The notes below the pieces were generated by a model. The model did not search any database. It had not been told where the DNA came from and saw only the letters and a list, made by a program, of their open reading frames with translations. From Cephalopachus bancanus (taxonomy: Eukaryota; Chordata; Mammalia; Primates; Tarsiidae): a stretch of DNA of 64,000 nt. Numbering within the stretch: position 1 is the first letter of the stretch; every line of letters starts with the position of its first letter. This document shows positions 12,761 through 23,921 of this stretch, piece by piece. The DNA lies in assembly GCA_027257055.1 (NCBI GenBank), contig JAPVLO010000003.1, positions 12,279,501 through 12,343,500 on the forward strand, given 5' to 3'. The position numbers and the translations under genes were made by a program.

Positions 12761-13640
12761 TGGTGAAATAATTTTTTCAATGATTTTTTCTTTTATCAGT
12801 TTATTGATTTCTGGCATGCTTATACTACTGAATAGTCAAGAAATAAATCTTCATAAGTAGAAAACATCAAATAAGAGTATTACATTTTCTTCACTTTTTT
12901 CAAAACTTGAGTTATAGTGTGTATTCTCTGTAGGGGGAAAAAGATTTTAGTACTATATGAAAAGTACTATAGACCTATTATTTTTCTTTCATGTATTTGG
13001 TGTTTTTGGAAGAGAACACATTGAATTTTGTGAATTTATTTGTACTTCCAGTTTAATTGCAATGTGTTTGAATATTTTTTTAATCCAATGCCAAGGCAAA
13101 ATGATCATAATTTACAAAATGTCTAACAACCTTTTTCTTTTTCTTTTTTTTTTTTTACTTTTAAAATCAATGCTTGTATAAATAGAAGCCTGGGAAACAT
13201 CACACAGGCAGAAGGAACCATCAGACCAGGGCAAATTGTGTTGTATTATTCTGAGATGACCGTTAGTTTCCATCTGCTGTGAAGAGGGCATCTTTAGCCA
13301 AAAGCAATTTCACTGGCCAGGACATGCCACAGGGCATTGCTTTTCCGGTGGGTCTTGTTCAGTTAGTGCCTGCCTCTTGCAATTCAAGACCACCTTTTCC
13401 CACTTGCTGCCAATTCCAACTTCTTGAATTCAATCCTGTTTCACTTTGGCGCCAAAATTCCCATTCTCGCTGCCAAAAAACTTCGTTAAAGTGATACTTT
13501 TACCTTTGAAGGACTGTGCCTGTGCAGAAAGTCAACACCCAGCAGAGTAACATTGACTCAGTTCTATTCAAATATGCTAATACACAGAGAGGACGTGGCA
13601 TGTGGGAAGGACTTTCCGGGTTATATAGACAGGAAGTTAA
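12761..13640. other. Unassigned DNA
   Basis: A T-rich frame at 12957-13181 ends in a poly-T/pyrimidine run (13133-13160) and is a low-complexity artefact. Nothing else recognised. Confidence 0.5.
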
Positions 13641-13830
13641 GATCTCAGTTCTGTTCATTGCTCAGTCACTTATGTTCTCTAAGCCTTAGTTTCCTCTTTC
13701 ATCAAAGGGTAACGATAAACCCCATTTCAACCAAGTTGCCATGATGACTGACTAAGATAACATATGCAAAGCATCTGAAACATAGTAAACATTCAGTAAA
13801 TACTATCTAAATTAGTATTATCTTAGATAT
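13641..13830 (+). repeat. MIR SINE
   Basis: Clear MIR order: CAGTCACTTATGTTCTCTAAG, CCTTAGTTTCCTCTTTCATC, AAGGGTAACGATAAACCCC, GCAAAGCATCTGAAACATAG, AACATTCAGTAAATACTATC. One of the better preserved MIRs of the window. Confidence 0.75.
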
Positions 13831-14881
13831 TTCATTTAGCAAACATAACTAGTACAATCTACCTGTTAATATGTGAGCTAACTCCAATGACTAAAAAAGT
13901 CAACTGTATCATTACTCTATTCTGATTTCTCTTTTTTCCCCAGTGATTTTTATCAGCACCTAGCTCTGTATGTAATGTACATGTGTTGGAAATTGCAAGA
14001 GCAAATAGGTAGAAAGGGGAGAAGAATTATAGGAAGGGAGGCATGGGCTCGGTTGTTTGTAATTCATCAATAAAAGAAGATACATGATTTGATTTCTACT
14101 TGAATAAAAAGGTCTTCAAACTAAATAAATACCCCTTTGAGACTTGAAGAAATGCTTGTGTTGGTTTTGTGGCACTTAATGCTTTCAGACATCCATTTAA
14201 TTTTGTCATTTGAATGATAAATCTCCTCAAAACACATAATTGATGTATCCACTAGGTTTACACTGAATGTAGTTTGGTTGCCCACCATTCAGCTCTCCTT
14301 CTGACAGCTGGGGCTGGGGGCCGAGGCCAGGGAAAGCGTTTCCCATTGCGGGCTTTCTTGATGGCAAATGAAGGGTAATCTCCTGGTAACCAGGGCTCAG
14401 GCACATAATCTAGAGTGAAAAAAAGACACCTTCCCACTAGGAGATTAGAAACAGAAACAAGAGATGTCAAAAAGAATCAGGGTTGTATCTGATTGTGGTG
14501 GCATGCAACAACCACGGTACCCAACGTCAGTGTCCAGTAATGGCAGTGATGATGAATGGTGAGAACCAAGGTCTCACAGGAGTGGAAGCCAAACGCCACA
14601 TGCTGCGGTAGAGTCCAGCATGAATGCTGTGTGGTCATGCTAAGGACTAAGAACCTGTTGCTGACGGGCATTCAGATGCTCTTTGAATCTTATCTATTTC
14701 CAAAACGACTTCTTTAAATTTCCATGAATTATAGAATTTATCTCTTTTTTTTCACCAAGTCAATTGTATACTGTTGTTTGCAATCAAGAAGTCTGGGTGA
14801 CACACAATTTTTCTCCCTGGAACCATCTTTGACATCCTGTGACTTTATTCCCTGGGAATCTTGCCTAACCCAGATTCCCTA
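13831..14881. other. Unassigned DNA
   Basis: About 1 kb up to mariner copy 1. Two short reverse-strand frames (14258-14470 and 14477-14671) lack any recognised domain or splice context. Confidence 0.5.
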
Positions 14882-15464
14882 TGCATGAGGGGAACCCACA
14901 AAAGCCAGATTTTTTCTTTTGGAGGGTGGTTCCCTTGTAGTACAGTCTTCTCCCACTACACAAGTGTTCTAGGAGCTCTTTGGCATCAGTGTACCAGCTA
15001 GTATTTTGTGAGAGGCTGCATTCATCTTCAGTGAATTTTGGGGGGCATGGGGGGAATTCTTTCAACGCATTTGCCCTTTTCATGATGGGTGATTTACAAA
15101 CTCACCTGCCCATATCACTGTAGGTGTTCGGCAGTTTTTGACCAAAAACAGCATGACCCCTTGCCCCATCCTCCCTATTCACCTGATCTCAATTTGAGCG
15201 ACTTTTTTGTGTTTCCCCTGATGAAAAAAGTCCTCAGAGGGAAACGTTTTGCTGATGTGGAAGAGGTGAAACAAAAAAACATCAGAAGAACTAAAAGGAA
15301 TCCAAACTGACAAGTTCAAAAACTGTTTGGAGCAGTGGAAAAAGCATCACAATAGATATACTGCATCAAACAGAGTATTTTGAAGGTGACTGAAGTTTAA
15401 ACATGTAAGAATAAATACACAATTTTTATAAATAAATTCCTGTTTCTTTTGGGTCCCCCTCACA
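14882..15464 (+). mobile_element. mariner copy 1, internally deleted (irritans-type)
   Basis: A short Tc1/mariner element. Its 5' terminal repeat reads ATGAGGGGAACCCACAAAAG and its 3' end CTTTTGGGTCCCCCTCACA, inverted copies of a TATGAGGGGGACCCAAAAG-type terminus. The ends sit at TA dinucleotides, as expected for mariner, although the left end has a small insertion. In between is a deleted transposase: an N-terminal stub around CATGATGGGTGATTTA (15080-15095) joins directly to the catalytic C-terminal part. A full-length mariner is about 1.3 kb; this one is about 580 bp. It shares its internal deletion with the copy at 33477, so both derive from one non-autonomous parent. Confidence 0.85.
15089..15310 (+). 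pseudogene. mariner transposase C-terminal remnant
   Basis: The frame contains HPPYSPDLNLSDFFVFP, which is the third block of the D,D34D catalytic domain of mariner transposases (usually HPPYSPDLAPCDFFLFP), followed by KKVLRGKRFADVEEVKQ. The first catalytic aspartate (HDNA block) and the whole helix-turn-helix DNA-binding part are absent because of the internal deletion. The reading frame then shifts; the remaining family motifs (FKNCLEQWKK-like and ASNRVF-like) appear in another frame to about 15380. It cannot make an active transposase. Similarity to the irritans subfamily is from memory of family motifs. Confidence 0.85.
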
Positions 15465-16225
15465 TATAATCTTCATCCCGGTCTCAGATTTCCATCTTCA
15501 TTGGCTTTCTCCCCTTGAAAACTGTCAGAATTAAGCCCTCACTTAGGGAGGAGCTGAAATGGATGATTAATTTTATAAGTTGATGTTTAACTGTGTTCTT
15601 GCTTTTCTTAGACCTAATAGACTGTTTGGCTCCATGTCTCTTCACTTAAATTGCTGTTTTGTCTCTGCCCATCTGTTTACAGTTCCTAACTTATAACTTA
15701 TACATATCATGTACGGTGTGTGCTAGAGTTTAATTGTGTACACTAGGGTTAATGCCAAATTCTTTTAGGGTATTTAATGCACAACTTGATCATACATTTG
15801 TAAACACAGTTCTCGTAACTTTTGGGTTGGTTTCATTTCATTTTTTAAAGAATTTAGCCATTGTGCAGTACCCACCAAGTGTAGTCACCCTGCCAGAAAT
15901 GAGCTGAGGGCTTGTCACAGTCAACAAACATAAAAACCACAATTCAAAATGACTGACACAAAGATTCATGTAGGGCCTTTTGGAAATGCAACTGGGTTTA
16001 CCATAGTGAAAATGATCTTAGAGGCTATTTTCCTCTTTCTGAATTTTCCACCTTGCTCTGTGAACTGGGAATTGCTGTCCATTCAAAAATATTAGGAAGT
16101 AGCCCCTAAACTTGATTCTATATCTCCAACCCCCAACCCCCCCCCAAGGAGTATAAAAAGTTTCTCTAAGCAGTTATGTTTTTCTCCCTTTATTTCTGGT
16201 GCACATACATGCGCGAGCACACGTG

Positions 16226-16226
<1 letters not shown>
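15465..16226. other. Unassigned DNA
   Basis: No gene or named repeat. A run of C at 16135-16145 lies shortly before the (TG)n tract. Confidence 0.5.

Positions 16227-16275
<49 letters not shown>
16227..16275. repeat. (TG)n microsatellite
   Basis: About 24 uninterrupted TG units, preceded by alternating purine-pyrimidine GCGCGAGCACACGTG. The tract may form Z-DNA. It opens long poly-Cys-Val or poly-Thr-His frames that are not genes. Confidence 0.95.
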
Positions 16276-16276
<1 letters not shown>

Positions 16277-16799
16277 GCTTTGCATATATTTCCCAGAGGA
16301 AGCACACCTGGATCTGAACCCAGAGGCAGCTCTGGAGACCTACATCTCTGTGCTCTTTGGGGCCTTTCAGATATGAGATGGCCATGCTTTGGCCAAACTA
16401 AACTGACTGGTTAAGAGTCGATTTGCTGCACTAAGGCAGCTATTTCAAAGTCTAGATTTGGAGACAAGAAGGAAAAAAATCTATTCAAGTCACACTCTTT
16501 GACCCAGCATTACTAGTAAAAGAAGAGTTGTTTCAATCTCCATCTCTGACTTTTCCTTCTCTCAAATGGTTTCAAACACAATGTGTATTTGAAATGAGTT
16601 TGGAAGAGGTGTAGTGAAAAATGCCAGTGAGGTTTCCATGTATTAAACCTCAACGCAGGTAGAACTGTGTAGAAGTCATTCCAAACTAAGAGAGAAAAAA
16701 ATTAAGGTTAATGTGCTATTTTTCTCTGCAAAGCCAAAAATTGTATTGTATTTTCTTACGTCATTTGGACTGGAAGATGGCTTTCCTCAAGTCATACGT
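16276..16799. other. Unassigned DNA
   Basis: No gene or repeat recognised. Confidence 0.5.
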
Positions 16800-16990
16800 A
16801 TCACATTGTTTATTTGACATGTATTTAGCACCCACTCTGTGACAGGCTTTGAGGTGGACACTGAAGTCATCTTTCAAAATACAAGGATGAATGCAGATGG
16901 CATTGAGAGGGAAGAAGGGGCTACATTATGAAGGACCTTAGGTAAAGTGCTAAAGACTTTTGGCATGATCTGGAAGTTTCTTGTTAACTG
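16800..16990 (-). repeat. L2-type relic
   Basis: GACATGTATTTAGCACCCAC followed by CTCTGTGACAGGCTTTGAGG matches the reverse L2/MIR-type phrase ATTTATTGAGCACCTACTATG ... CAGGC. The downstream GGAAGAAGGGGCTACATTATG is also seen in L2-associated sequence. Boundaries approximate. Confidence 0.4.
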
Positions 16991-18120
16991 ATATCTCAGT
17001 CACTTACTTATCAAAGCAAGTCTGTTACCTGTGGCAGGGATCCAAGCTGACCCTCAGAACCCTGGGACTTCAGAGACGTCACTTAGAGGTCACTGTGAGG
17101 GAAAAGACAAATAGAAGGGCCCTGGGTCCCACCAACTCTGATCAAAACACATCCATTTTCTCCTGAATTGTATAGTGATATGTTACATAAGAATTATTCT
17201 GAAGAAAGGTCTAAAACCCAAATCCTTATTTTATAAATTTAAAATTATATTTATTGACAATCGCCCCATTGAAGATTCTTCTACAAGCAACTATCTTTAA
17301 AGACTCAACTCATTTTATATGCAAAAATGTGAATGCCAGTTTCCATCTCCAGGTGTCCAGGTGTCTGACAAACATCATATTTCTACCTTCTCTTAAAATT
17401 GAATTAAATGTAACGCTGAGCTTTAGCCTACCAGGTTGGCAAGATGCCCAATCTCGGTAATGAAGGGTTGTCCTCTCTCCCAAAGAAGGGCTCTCCAGTT
17501 TCCAATCCACCAGGGTCACCATGAACATCTTCAGTATCTAAGCCTAAAGCAGCTCCCTGAAGTTCTGCTGGTTCCACGGCACCCGTGGAGCACGGGACTC
17601 TGCCACTCCAGAACCCGGAACCCTACCTTCTATATACACCAAGCAGCCAAACCCTCCCAGGTTTGTTCATTTTTCCAGAAAGGAAAACAATGCAGGGCAT
17701 AAACCTGGGATGATAATTAGACCCATGGCCCGTCTCCATCGTGGAGATACCCTAGCCTCTCTTTGCCCACATTTTCCACCCCTCTGTCAGTAGCATTTAG
17801 TGTATTGTTTTCAGTTAAGGCTTTAGCAAAACACATACAAAAAAGAAGTGTGGTCTTCTAGAGGCTTCTATCTACTGCATTAAAAAATTTCATGAAACAT
17901 GAAATTAATTAGAAACCACTACCTGTTTGAAATGGAAGTCAGGGAAAACATAAGGCACATAATCACATGCTGACACTTCGGTAACATAAAATGCAGGGTT
18001 TTGTTTTTACATCTCGATATAAAGTGTCAGTTTTGTCTTTCCAATCGCTGACTCCTCTTCCTGAAAAAATAATTGAAGAAATTACTTGGCTCAGCATTTG
18101 ATCACCCCAGGGATTTGTGA
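16991..18120. other. Unassigned DNA
   Basis: No named repeat. Several overlapping short frames at 17254-17702 on both strands show no domain. Confidence 0.5.
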
Positions 18121-18212
18121 CTTTTTTCCTTTCTTCTTAAACAGGGACAGAAGTCATCACCCCAAGGACAGCCTTCACAGAAGCTCCCCAGGAGGAAGCA
18201 GAGCAAATTATT
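18121..18212 (+). other. Possible 3'-terminal exon (weak)
   Basis: The pyrimidine-rich TTTTTTCCTTTCTTCTTAAACAG at 18122-18144 (shown here as part of a longer tract) would be a good splice acceptor. The following 70 bases are open in one frame (begins GTEVITPRTAF, continues TEAPQEEAEQII) and end at TGA near 18213-18215. No poly(A) signal, upstream partner exon or protein family is recognised. Good acceptor-like sequences are common by chance, so this is only a pointer. Confidence 0.15.
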
Positions 18213-19185
18213 TGAGGCTGGACTTTGCAGTTCGGGAAGAGGATTCCCTCTCTTTCTGACTGAGGGTTCCCGGCAGGCACTGCATGAAACCAGGTGGCTC
18301 TAAAAGTCTCTGTTGTTGTTCCAGCTCCTCACAGTCTTGGTGGGAAATCAGCCAGCTTGGACGCTGAACTCTTCTGGACAAGCAATGGGGGCTGAAGTTC
18401 TTGGCTGTGAAAAGGGGTAGACTGGGAATGGTCCATCTGCAAAAGTGTAAAGCCAAGAAGTATTTGAAAGTCCTGTTAAGAACCAAACTGCAACACCAAT
18501 GCAAGCTGGACAGAGAGGAGGAAACCAGGTGTAAGAAAGGGCCAAGATGGTAACACTGAGACGGGATAAGCAGCTTTGGAATGCATATTGCCTGTCTGCA
18601 TTGGACGTTTACCAGGATCCTGATATCAGTAGGGGGATTAAAAACAAGGCCAACACATCTAACATGCTCTTGGATGTGGCCACCATGAGTTCCCTTGGCC
18701 CTTGCCCTATCCCTCACCCCACCTAACACGTGAGTAACAGCCATTGGTCTCAATTAAATGGAGTTAATTTCCTCAAATATCTCAAAATTGTCAGATTAAG
18801 TCTTTTTCCATTTCTATTAGGACTGGTAGAAAGGAGGCAATAGCTTGGGTAAGTATGTCTGCTCTGCAAACCCAAACTTGTCCTTAGGTGGGCTGTGGAA
18901 AAGTCCAGACTGAAGGCCAGGAAGTTAGAAATTCCTTTTTGACTCTCACATTAAGCTACTGCCTTAAAATAGCTTTATCAGCACCAAAAGTGGTATTTTT
19001 GTTCTCCTGTCACTGACACGTTGGTTTGGTTTCTCGAATAATTCAAAACTGAGGCAGGGAGGGGCATGCTATTCATTGAAATCCCTGACAGAGGCATGAG
19101 GCTCGGCTGAGTTGGATTGGCTCAGTGCTTGGGCAGAGGCATGCAAGGTCTCCAACAGTTGTAATACTGACCCTCATCCAACAAG
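18213..19185. other. Unassigned DNA with a long chance ORF
   Basis: A reverse-strand frame of 181 codons (18208-18753) is among the longest of the window. Its translation has no recognisable domain, mixed composition and no paralogue here, so I treat it as a chance opening. Confidence 0.45.
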
Positions 19186-19259
19186 TGCTCTCCTCTCCTT
19201 GAAGATATAAGCCCCAAGAGAATGCTCTCCTCTCCTTGAAGATGTAAGCCCCAAGAGCA
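19186..19259 (+). repeat. 37-bp tandem duplication (2 units)
   Basis: Units at 19186-19222 and 19223-19259 both begin TGCTCTCCTCTCCTTGAAG and end CCCCAAGAG plus two bases. They differ at two positions (ATATAAG/ATGTAAG and AGAA/AGCA). A recent slippage or end-joining duplication of unique DNA. Confidence 0.9.
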
Positions 19260-19454
19260 ATTATGGAAGCAAAGCACAGAATGAATCACCAGCAGTTCCC
19301 AGCAAATCCTGGGAACTGATGGAAGTGCCCTAGATCATCAGAAACGAGAACTACAATATTGTCACTTCACATGTGACTCAGATAGTCATTTTCAGGGAGG
19401 GGCTTCAAAGCCAACATTACTAGAAAGAACATATGATTTCTTAAGAAACACATC

Positions 19455-19650
19455 CACACTTATTATCTCCTATGTGCCAAAAGCTTTATATTCATTGCCT
19501 CATTTGAGCCTTAAAACACCTCTCCAAAGTTAGCATTATCTACTTTTTTATGAAGGACACGAATGATTTGCCCAATGTCACTCTAGTAATCTGTGGAGTT
19601 GGGAACTGGCACCCCAGATTCTGACACCCAGTCAAGTACTCTTCTCATTA
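19455..19650 (-). repeat. MIR SINE, reverse
   Basis: TTATTATCTCCTATGTGCC, AAGCTTTATATTCATTGCC, TTATGAAGGACACGAATGA, TTTGCCCAATGTCACTCTAG and GTGGAGTTGGGAACTGGCAC follow the reverse MIR consensus in order. Confidence 0.7.
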
Positions 19651-20317
19651 CACCTCTCTCCAGAAGGAGGCCCTCTAAAGGGAGCCGCCCACCCTTTTGA
19701 TACCTGCATCCAGGTGTGCTGGTTAGAAGAAATCAGTCATATTGATTCATAGTCATCCTTTATAGAAATATTCTAATTATAGCCAAGGGCCTGGGAAACA
19801 CACAGACCAAACTACCCATCATCAAATCAAAACGAGAGCTTATTATATCTCTCTCAAAGAAGAGGAGTGTGTGATTATATGGCTGCCTATTTATTCCTCA
19901 AACCCCATTTTGAAAGTTGTCTTTCAAATTGGTGTGGAGTGCTTTTAGAAAATTCCCAAATTGCCGCAGCATCGGTCCAAGGTTTCTAACAAGACACAGC
20001 CGGGCAGCTGGGCTGGTTTCAGTGGCCAGCGTTCCCACTGGTGGGGCTTGTGCCAAGCAGTTCATTCGTGGCCCACTAAGGGGATGGTGACTCATGATAT
20101 ACTGCTTTATTTCAACCTTTAGAACCACAGGAATACATGGTTTCAGAATAGAAAAGACCGAGTGACCACCAGAGAGAGTTTCTCTCCAGACAACTGCATA
20201 GATTCTCTGGCTTACATCAAATTATAGGCAGCCTGAGGAGCTCAAAAAAGGCTCTCAGAATCTTCCCTGGGGGCTTAGAGTACTCAAATGTTCATGGCAT
20301 AGCAAACCAGAAGCTTT
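19651..20317. other. Unassigned DNA
   Basis: No gene or named repeat. A short reverse frame at 19898-20128 has no recognised domain. Confidence 0.5.
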
Positions 20318-20526
20318 AAATGCACAGTGGAAATGTTTTTATTCATTCACTCATTTATTCACTTATCCCATACGTCTAAGAAACTTGTTTGTTCTAGCTT
20401 CAGGAAACATTGAGGCTGCAATGAGTAATATTGATGAGAAGTATAGTCACTGTCCTGAATAATACCTGACACATAGTAGATAATCAATGAATACTTATTG
20501 AATGAGAGAATGCTCTTAAAAGCTAC
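20318..20526 (+). repeat. Local duplication, copy A
   Basis: About 209 bases starting AAATGCACAGTGG and ending GAGAATGCTCTTAAAA are repeated in the same orientation at 22203-22414 with roughly 85-88% identity by eye. The match includes sequence that belongs to no repeat I know, plus an L2/MIR-like phrase (ATACCTGACACATAGTAG ... TCAATGAATACTTATTG). Spacing between copies is about 1.9 kb. Confidence 0.85.
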
Positions 20527-22202
20527 CTTTAAAAGAGAACCTAAGTAAGTATATGTTATTTTACTATCATAGGGCTATATTCAAACTAATGAAGCAAACA
20601 GAAATTTCAACACTTAGTTCTATTTTTGCTTGTTGGCAATGAACTATGGTGTTTCAGAGAAAGCTACTGAATGGAAAAATCCATTTGATTTGGGTTTCAA
20701 AGGATAAATAGGCATCTGATAAGCTTATAAGAAGGGAAAAGAAATTCAGGTAAAGGAAATGCTATGTACATAGTCATGAGGGTAGACAAGAGGATGGTGT
20801 GCTTGGGTGCCCACCAGCATTCCTGTGCCACAAGACTGTAGCATGCATGGGTGTGGTTAAAGTTTGTATGAACTGAAGCTGGAGAGACCAGCAGGGGCAT
20901 TCTGCTAAGCTAAACATCCTGGACTTACCCTGCAGGCAGTTGGGCAGGGAGGGATCCCACCCAACATTACGTTCAGGTATGTAGCTTCAGTGCAAATATG
21001 GGTGGCTCAGCTTAATGTATCAGTGCCTCCAAGAGCCATGCTCAGCTTTCTCCTTGTGCTGTGGGTGGGCACGATGTCTCTGTGCAGGAAAACGACCCAC
21101 CTGGTGCTGTAGCACACATTTCCATAGGGATTTCTCTAAGCACCATGGCGTGAGTCGTGTTTATTCAGAAATCTGGAATGCAAAATTCTCACATGCTTTT
21201 ACTCACACTTGTGTTCCTTTTTTCCCATTTTGTTCACATTTTCATAGTATTTTGAATATTAAATATACAGATTGCTTCTTCTGATTATTTAGTTCTTCAA
21301 CAGAGAAACTGTCACCCTCCACATCTCTTTCTCTGATTGGCAAGTAACTCTACCCACACTTCAAAGTCCAGCACAAATATCACTAGGCATGTCGCTCAGT
21401 AAACGTTTAATGGACACCTGCCTGATCCTTCTCTCACCCAAACCCTGTGGCAGAAGGACATCATTTCCATCTGCTTCTCCCACCAGGCATTCTACACACA
21501 CTCTCTTCCAGACACGAATGCATCTCCCTCGCCAAAACTTCTGGGTACCACCCCCCTATACAAGTACTCTCCTTGAATGTATTGTATGTTGACTACAACC
21601 TTGACTAAAGATGGAACAACATGAACAGTAAGAAGCAGAAATGATAAAATAGAATATGTGCAAAGAATGCCAATCATTCAGTGCTAGTCACTGAGCCAGT
21701 TGCTACTCTGAAGATTATTTCCATATTTATGATTCATAAAGAGATAGACAGCAATACAAAGGCTCCAGTCACAGAGGGGCTGAACTAAAAGAGGAGGACA
21801 CAGAGAAGAGGAGAGGCTGCTGCCAAGAGTGATCCAACTCTCAGCCCTTCCTTTATGATTGCATAGTCTATTCATATCTCTGTCCAGCATCGTTCTTCAT
21901 AATCTCCCATCCACTCAAGTGTTCATTTTGTCTTCTAGTCCCATTCCTTGTCCCTAACAGTATCTGCAAAGAAGGAAGAATCTGATTCACTCAAGAAGAT
22001 GTATTCGACTGGAAGGGCATCAGACATGCCTCAGCTACTATGTGAGAAGGCTTCAACAAGCCCCATGTCCTTAAAATAAATCGTGAAGGCAAGAAGAAGC
22101 CTTGGAAAGTGTTGGAAGAGGGAATAACATAATCCAGGTAGTATTTTATGATTTGTGGTAGAGGGTCTTCCCTGAGCTTCTGGCTTCTCATACTGGCAGA
22201 GA
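20527..22202. other. Unassigned DNA between the duplicated blocks
   Basis: An L2-like reverse patch may lie at about 20655-20790 (TTTGGGTTTCAAAGGATAAAT, AGGAAATGCTATGTACATAG). Short frames at 21015-21284 and 21389-21592 lack domains. Confidence 0.45.
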
Positions 22203-22414
22203 AAATGCACAGTGGAGACCATTTTATTCATTCACTCATTTATTCATTCATCCCATACTTGTAAGAAACTTGCTTGTGCTAACTTCTGGAAATATGTAGG
22301 CTACAATGAGCAATATTGATGAGAAATACATATAGTCACTGTCCTGAATAATACCTGACACATAGTGGATATTCAATAAATATTTATTTAATGAGAGAAT
22401 GCTCTTAAAAACCA
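22203..22414 (+). repeat. Local duplication, copy B
   Basis: Partner of the block at 20318-20526. Identical stretches include ATTCATTCACTCATTTATTC, AATATTGATGAGAA and TAGTCACTGTCCTGAATAAT(ACCTGACACATAGT). Copy B has a 4-base insertion near 22326-22330 and several substitutions. Confidence 0.85.
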
Positions 22415-23586
22415 CAAGCTCTCTAAAGGACAGCTTGACATGATGAGAAAGTGATCGCAGCTGCTCAAAAAGATAGTTCTGATCCTAGATTTGGCATAGC
22501 ATCTGTTTTCTAGAAAGAGTCTGAAAACCCCAGAACATCTTGCCTCCATATCATCTGTTCTATCCCCTCCCCAACTGACCACTGTTCACCAGGCTGATGG
22601 TCAATCACAGGGAATCAGCAATTTGCCAGCTCACCGGATGCTTGGTATGGAATTGTAGCAACCCTCTTTTGCCCCCTCCAGTCTACTGTGAACTTTCTTG
22701 TCCCCATATCCTGCAGCCATGCTGCCAGCTCTTTGTCCCCCATAGTATGCTGACCCAACCAATGGCCTCCTTCTTCCCCAGGATCCACCAATCATTCTAT
22801 TCTTTACTCCCATTCTAACTGGTTCTCCTCTCCTGGCCACTTTTCTCTTCTTCTTTCAGGCATTCAACCAACAAACAATTGCTTAGTTCATACTATAAAC
22901 TGAATGCTTAGGACTAAGGGTACAACTGTGAAAGTGCCTTCTAGAGTCTCTGCCCTCGAAACACAAGAGAAAAGCAAACCGATGTGGAAGACACAAGGAG
23001 ACACGGATACATATACCCATCCTAGCATGTCATCAACTCCTGGGAACAAAAAGACCACAGGCATCAGAAAGTTTAAATGACAACTCAGCAGATTCCATGG
23101 TGTAAGAATGAATTTTAGTCATTTGATTCGACAAAGGATGAAGCTGCAACTTTAATTTAATAACATTTAATTACATTCATGGCAAATGTGATTGCTTCTT
23201 TATGCAAACTTGGCCAATTCAAGATACAAACTCAACCAGCTCAAGGTTTTTTTCTCCTTCCTCTCTGCTTTGTTTTCCCCTCCCTCTCCCAGTATAATCT
23301 GAATTGGAGTGAAGATGAAGAAGTATAGAGAATTGCCTAGCACTGGTATGGAGCCATGTTTAAGCCACAGCCATGCCTCTTTCTTGCCTGCCTCTCCCAC
23401 CTGCCACCATGTCAGGGCCACTCCTGTCATATCTGAGTCCCTCTTCCAGAGTCTTCTCTTTATCTCTTACTGCTCCAAACTCTAAGCTTCTGGATTCTCT
23501 ACCTCCAGATGTAAGATGTAGTTAACAATCAAATAGTCTCTCTTCTTACTGAAGACTCTCTTGACCTTTTATACAGGGCAATGTAT
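22415..23586. other. Unassigned DNA with an L2 patch
   Basis: At 22858-23000 the order CATTCAACCAACAAACAATTG, AGGACTAAGGGTACAAC and TAGAGTCTCTGCCCTCGAAA fits a reverse L2 3' end. The rest is unassigned; the frame at 22597-22818 has no recognised domain. Confidence 0.45.
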
Positions 23587-23587
23587 T

Positions 23588-23921
23588 TTCCCTTTGTCTT
23601 TTTTTTTTTTTTTTTTTTGAGTTGGAGTCTCACTCTGTCGCTCAGGCTGGAGTGCAGTGCCATGCTCATGGTCACTGCAGCCTCGATCTGCTGGGCTCAA
23701 GGGATCCTTCCGCCTCAGCCTTCCAAGTAGCTGGGACTACAGGCACACGCTGCCATACCCGACTAATTTATTTATTTATTTTTTTATTGTAGAGCTTAGG
23801 TCTCACCAAATTATCCAGGGTGGTCTTGAACCCCTTGGCTCAGGTAATTCTCTCACTTCGGCCTCCCAGAGTGTTGGGATTATAGACATGAGCCACAGCA
23901 CTTGGCTCTTCCCTTTGTCTT
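23588..23921 (-). repeat. Alu with 13-bp target duplication, reverse
   Basis: A full dimeric Alu occupies about 23601-23908 and is flanked by perfect direct repeats TTCCCTTTGTCTT at 23588-23600 and 23909-23921. The poly-T tail is at 23599-23618. The linker region is TTTATTTATTTATTTTTTTATTG. The arms resemble early dimeric Alus in reverse, with TGCTGGGCTCAAGGGATCC shared by the lineage-specific family. Confidence 0.92.

Noticed and set aside
16176..16414. Cys/Val-rich ORFs across the (TG)n tract
   Set aside because: Reading frames through a dinucleotide repeat on both strands.
18208..18753. 181-codon reverse-strand ORF as a gene
   Set aside because: No domain, no homologue that I recognise, and its overlap with a possible acceptor on the other strand adds no support. 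One or two frames of this length are expected in 64 kb of mixed composition.
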